Assembly (NCBI GenBank): GCA_002771615.1
Contig: PCSD01000025.1
Span: forward strand, 15,844 to 22,314
From: Candidatus Falkowbacteria bacterium CG23_combo_of_CG06-09_8_20_14_all_49_15
GTDB lineage: Bacteria > Patescibacteriota > Patescibacteriia > Patescibacteriales > UM-FILTER-48-10
Direction: 5' to 3'
Length of the DNA stretch: 6,471 bases
Every line of letters begins with the position of its first letter. Within the stretch, counting starts at the first letter, position 1. The notes under the pieces are model-generated. The model did not search any database and had not been told where the DNA came from. It saw only the letters and a program-made list of their open reading frames with translations. Below, one piece after another: positions 1-6,000 of the stretch. Made by a program: the position numbers and the translations under genes.

Positions 1-3000
1 CGCGGCCGGCACGGGCACGAATGACGCGCAAGCCGGCGCTTCTTTGGCCGGCGGTGGCGGCGCCGCGGGCCGCAACGCGCCGGGCGCTGACGGCGGCGGC
101 GGCGCGGGCGGAAGCGGCGGCGGCGGCGCTGGCGGTTTGGGCAGTATCGCGAATAATTACGCGGGCGGCGGCGGTGGCGGATCCGGCTATTACGGCGGCG
201 GCGGCGGCGGCGAGTCTGGCGCGGCGAACAGCGCCGGCGCGGGCGGCGGCGGCGGTTCAAGCTATCTGAGCGGCGTTTCCACCTCCACTGTGGCCGGATC
301 CGGGAAAACAGCCGGCAATACGGGCGACAGCGATTATGCCGGCGCCGCCGGCTTGGGCGGCGATGGCGGCACATATCTGACTGCCGGCGGCAGCGGCAAT
401 GCCGGTTTGGCCGTGATGTCCTATACGCCGGCAATCGTTTTGGCCGGCAAGGGCTCGGCGTATCAAATTACTTTGAATAATGAGAATATTTTGACCGGCG
501 CAATCGCTTCCAGCACCGCCACCAGCACCTTGGCCGGCGGCTGGCACCACGTGGCCCTTTCCTACGACCGGAATGCCGGCGGCACCACCGAATTAAAATT
601 CTATGTGGACGGGACCTTGCGCACTGCGGCCGATTATTCCAGCGCGATCAGCGCCAATAACGAGGTTTTGAAATTGGGCGAATTTTTTGACGGCTTGTTT
701 GACGAATGGCGCGTTTCCAAAATCGCCCGATCGGGCGGCTGGATTGAGGCCGGCTTCAACAATCAGCGGGATGTCAATGGCTTCCTGTCCATCAGCTCCG
801 AATCAACCGTCACCTCATATTACGAATCGGTTTTGGCCGTGTCTTTGCCGGATAATCCGGATTACAGTTCCGGCTACAAATGGCAGGCCATGGCTTGCGA
901 CGATGATGGCGATTGCACCGGCTGGGACAAGTTCAATGTGTCCGCGCCGAATTTGCAGGTGGATACGACCGTGCCGTCCGCGCCCGGCCAGTTGGTGGAA
1001 AACAGCAAGACTTCCAATACCATCACGTTGGCTTTTGGCGCCGCGACAGACGAGGACAATTTCACCGAGTATAAAATTTATTACGGCACCAGCTCGCCGG
1101 TTACGGAAGGAAACAATCTCATCAGTTCTTCCACGGCCGCCAGCTTGGGGAGTAAGAATTATCTGGGCCAGTCCAGCATCACCATTTCCGATCTCAGTCC
1201 GGATACGATTTATTATTTCAATATTTGGGCCTATGACATCGTTGGGCATAAAACCAGCTCCACGCCCACGATAGTCCAGACCAATGAAGCGATTTCCACG
1301 CCCGGCGCTCTGTTCTATCTGAAAAACGATCGCGCTATTTACTATCGCCTCTGGAACGGCACGAGTTGGGAAGCGGAGCAATCCAGCGGTAATTTGACCG
1401 GCGGGGGCGAAAACATCCGGCAAGTCCGCGCCCTGCGCAGCGATACCGGCGCGAAGATCGGCCTGGCCTTCAAGACTTGGGACGGCACGAACCAGAAATG
1501 GTGGGGCGCGGTCTATCGTTTCGCGGCCGATGATTTTGTTAATGTCTCGGAGCTTGGCTCCGCTTGGGCCAGCGCGACCCACAACGATCTTTTGACCGCG
1601 TGTCTGGCGCCGTTGAGCGGCGGCGAATTCCTGATTGCGCGCAATAATAACGCGAGCAATGGGGCGATCGCTTTCTCCTGGGACGCGCTGGCGGGCTGGA
1701 CAAGCGAGGGCGTGATTCCCGGCACAGGCGACTCCGGCAAAATGGCCGTGATGAACGGTTGCGAGCTGGTCCGCCGGCCAGGCACGGACAACTATCTTTT
1801 CCTCAGTTTTGACGACGACGCGGATGTGGGCGCGATGTATTATTACGGCGCTTCGGCCTATGATAACAGCGCGAGCGCCTGGTCGGCTTGGACCGAACTG
1901 TCCGACGAAGAAGACGATATCAATAATTTCACCGGCGGCGCGTATTTTGACCCGAGCAATAACGGGCGGGGCGTGCTTTATTTTTCCGACAGCGCGGACA
2001 ATAATTACGCTTTGGGGCAATATTTTACCGCGGCCGCCGGCAGCATCAACTACGGCGGAGTGGTGGCCAGCCCGGCGACGCCGCCCAATGACTGGGGGGC
2101 TGATTTCGTCCATGGCGAATTTGCGGCTGATCCGGGCAGCACCGGCCTGGCCTATTTCGCCGGCCGCGACAGCGGGGGAGAATTGAATATTTACCGCGTG
2201 AACGGCTCTAACCCCACCATTTCTTGGTCAACGGTGTCCGGCGGCGATAATATCTCCAGCGCCAATTTGTACAGCCAGGCCAATCGCGCCCAGAAACCTT
2301 TTGCCTTGTCTTTTTTCAAATCCGGCCAAGGCGTGGTGGTGGGCGATTACAACACCAATCTCCCGCCTTTCTACGCTGTCATTAATACGAGCGCCAATTC
2401 CGTCAGTGCGACCAGCTCGGTGACCGGGGCCGGCGCCAACATCTATCCGCGCGCCCGCCTCTATGACGATCCGAACGAGGATGAATTGCTGGCCGTCTTC
2501 CAGAACGACGATGTCGATTATTCCGTCGTTTTTTGGGATCCGGGCAACAACCAATTTTACAACGCCGGCAACCAGGCCTGGACCGAACTGGCGAGCGCGG
2601 CCGGACCGGCGGACGCGGATTTTGAAAACACGGCTTTTGGTTACGCGAAATTCAATTCCGGACCCAATCTGCCGGCCAATCTCGGCCAATATAAAAATGA
2701 CGGGGCCACGGCGATCTTGAACAGCGGCTGGACCAATGAAGCAAGCGTCAAGTTCAGCGCCCGCGCCTTTGATCCGGATACTTACGATGTGATTACGATT
2801 TACCTCCAGCTCCTGGCCAATAATGAAGCATTCACGGCCAGCACGGACGAATCGTCTTTCAATGCCTGCGTGTCCAGTACGGCCTGGGGAGACTGCTTGA
2901 GCAAGATCTGGGCCGTCGCTTCCAGCACGCGGGGCGACTTCAGCGCGACGGCTTTTGCCGCGACCGGCACCGTGAGCGGCCTGGCCTCTTCCACGATCGG

Positions 3001-6000
3001 CTACAAATGGCAGGTGATCGCCTGCGATGACCAGAACGCCTGCTCGGCCTGGCAGGCGTTCAATGCCACGACGCCGAATTTTTATGTGGACACGGAAGCG
3101 CCTTCGCCGCCCGGTAATTTGACCGTCAGCTCCAGGACCAGCGCCACTGTCACCCTGGTTTTTGGCGCGGCCACGAATGAGCCGCTCATCAGCTTTTCGG
3201 AATACAAGATATTCTATAAAGAGGGGACGGCCGGCGCGGCGGAAACGGACACGCCTTGGACCCAGGCGAACGACCCGGATCTGGCCGCTCGCGATTACAA
3301 CGGCACGGCCAGCACGATCGTCACCGGCTTATCTTCGTCAACGGATTATGTTTTTAATATCTGGGCCTATGATAAGGCCGGTAATAAGGCCAGCGCCACG
3401 CCGGAAGTGAGCACGACCACGAGCGCCCTGCCGTTCATCAGCCAATCGTCTTTCCGTTTTGAGAACGACAACGGCCTGAATGTCAATTCCAACACTTTTC
3501 CGGAAGACGCTTCCACCACCCTGGAAAACGTGGAGATCGGCGAACGGCTGGCCGTCCGCATCCAGATTGAGAACAACGGCGGCGATACGCTGGCGAACAA
3601 TGTGTACAAGCTGCAATTCCAGAATGTGACGGACGCCGGCGCCTGGGCCGATGTCGGTACCGGCACCGCGATCAGCTATGCCCTGGGCCTGGCGGGCACT
3701 AATAATGACACGGTTTTTTCACCGGCCAAAGCCGAGGCCAACGCGAAAGTGTGGCGTAACGGCAGCTGGCACGAAAACACCAATCAGACCGGCGCCATCA
3801 CTTTGTACAGCAACGAATACACTGAGCTGGTCTTCATGGTGGAAACCAGCCGCGCCACCACTTCAAAAACTTATCGTTTCCGCCTTTATGACCAGACCGG
3901 CGGACGCGAACTGGGGGCGTACGCGAAATATCCGTCTTTGAGCACAGTGGCGGACAGCACAATCCGCTACAGCAAAGGTTTTTACGCCTCCGCGCCGGCC
4001 AATACGGCCGATCTGGCCTATTTCCTGGATCCGGCCGGTTATGGCAGGGTTTCCGATCTGGACGGCGATCGGGATCAAGCCACCTCCACCAGTAATATTC
4101 CGATCTGGTTTTTCGCGACTAAGCACAGCAATAATACGGATGCCGCTTCCAGCACCTGGCGCGGACGATCATCGGCCAGTTCTCTGTATAATAATGTCTA
4201 TTTGCAAATTTTCCGTTTCGGCTCAGTGAATATCTGGATAACCATTGCGACGGACAGCGCCGCCGCGACCAACACGGATTTCACTCTGGCCGGCGGCGTG
4301 AATTCGTCACTCGCTGATTATTACGATGCCGACGGCTGGATGTATTGGCGGGTCTATCAGGCCAGCGGCAGCGAAAACCTGCAAACGGATTACTACGATC
4401 TGAATTTCGCGCCGCCCGTCCCGGCCACCGCGCAAATCCATTACCGCTGGCGCGCTGATGACGGCGATAAAGACAGCGCGTCTTGGCTTGAAGACGAAGA
4501 TAATGGCAGTCCGACCAGTGGTCCGGAAATCGGGCGGGGCAGCACGACGCGCCTGCGTCTGGAAATCGCCAATACTGGCGGTGGCGCGGCCAGTAATTAT
4601 AATTTCCGCCTGGAATATGCTTCTTCCAGCCTGGGTTGCGCCACGGATCCGGGCGGCTGGCTGGCCATGCCGGTGACCGCCTCCGCGGGCGAGCATTTTG
4701 AGATGGCTGACAGCGCTTATTTCGCTGATGCCAGCACGACGACCGCCCAATTAGACAATAGCGAGGGTTACGCATTCATTACCGGCGACATGGTCGAAGA
4801 CCCTTCCAACGCCAGCGCCAACCTGACGCTGAATGAAGGCCGCTATACGGAAGTGGAATATGTCTTTACGGTCACTGACGACGCTGATGACGCGCAAACT
4901 TATTGTTTCCGAGTTACGAATGGCGGTCTGGCCTTGGATGATTACGATGTTTTTCCCTTGGTCACCTTGTCCGGCAGCACCAATCAGGCACCCGGCTTCA
5001 CAAACGGTCCGACCGACAACGATGACAGCGGCGCTTCCGCCTCCACTTCGCCGACTGAAGAGGGCGCAGATGTAACGTTCAAGGCCACGGCCAGTGACAG
5101 CGAAAACCATCAGTATTATTTAGCCATCTGTAAATCGGCCGGCATCGCCGTCGGCATTGACGCGCCGCCCACCTGTACCGGCGGGGCCTGGTGCGTTTCC
5201 GGCGCGCAAACAAGCGGCGCGGAAGCGTCTTGCGCCACCACGACTAACGCGTCAGCCGAGGTCAATGCTTGGTATGCTTATGTCTGCGATAAAGTGCTCG
5301 GTTATGGCCAGGCCAAATGTTCGGCCGTTTCTCAAGGGGCGGGCGATCCGGCCTATGATTCGCCTTTTGTCGTCAATCGCCGTCCGCAATTCACGGCCGT
5401 CACGACCACGGTTGACAATCAGGATCCGGATGAGAATTTTCTGATTAGCGCCGCGGTGACGGACAATGACACCGAGGGCGGCGCGGATACCTTGCGTCTG
5501 TTCGTCTGCACGACCAACAGCATCATCAGTTACGCCGCCGGTTGCGCGGACGAAACTTTATGTTCGGAAATGAGCACCACTTCGCCCAACGCCGCCTGTT
5601 CCTTCGCCACCTCTTCGCCGGCCCTGCCCGGCACTTATGATTATTACGCCTTTGTCTTTGACAGCCACGGCCTGGCCGCTGCGCCCGCTTCCCGCGCCGG
5701 CACTTACACCGTCAACAACACGATGCCGGTCCTGGGCGCTTTGAGCCTGAATAATGGCAATCATTTGACTCTGAATATCCGGCCCTTGACCACCAGTGTC
5801 CAGACGATCAACACGAGCGTATCGGATTTGAACGGCTGCCACACCTTGCAATCGGCCATCGCGGCCGTTTATATCACCGCCACCAGCTCCAGCTGCGTTC
5901 AGGATGCGAATGAATGCTATCAAATTAATGCCGTTGACTGCGTCAAGTCGGATTGCGACGGCGCGGATGACCTCATTGCCACTTTCACCTGCACGGCCGA

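Noticed and set aside
301..420. Recurring GCCGGC hexamer as a protein-binding or restriction-related motif
   Set aside because: The hexamer appears in frame as Ala-Gly codon pairs using preferred codons, so composition explains it.
2..430. Collagen-like or PE-PGRS-like protein
   Set aside because: There is no Gly-X-Y triplet periodicity with proline. The segment ends in a beta strand and continues into LamG and Fn3 modules, unlike PE-PGRS proteins.
687..900. Frameshift or gene boundary near the change from LamG to the next module
   Set aside because: The same frame continues without a stop, and recognisable motifs on both sides (FDEWRVSKIARS, then YKWQ...ACDD) are in register.
687..1274. 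Plus-strand open frame of 195 codons overlapping the LamG and Fn3 region
   Set aside because: It is the +1 shifted frame of the real gene, with a Pro/Arg/Ser-rich translation and no domain pattern. The in-register frame gives LamG and Fn3 signatures over the same bases.
815..2113. Long open frame of 432 codons on the minus strand
   Set aside because: It lies in exact codon register with the real frame, where minus-strand stops can arise only from sense TTA, CTA or TCA codons. These codons are rare in this gene: the sense TCA codons at 815 and 2228 give two neighbouring antisense stops. Its translation is low-complexity and resembles no known protein. The minus-strand stretches near 2228-2689, 3338-3616, 4307-4750 and 5558-6103 have the same cause.
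1307..2662. Sialidase or other glycoside hydrolase
   Set aside because: Propeller-like periodicity is present, but no Asp-box and no recognisable catalytic arginine triad or acid/nucleophile set could be found.
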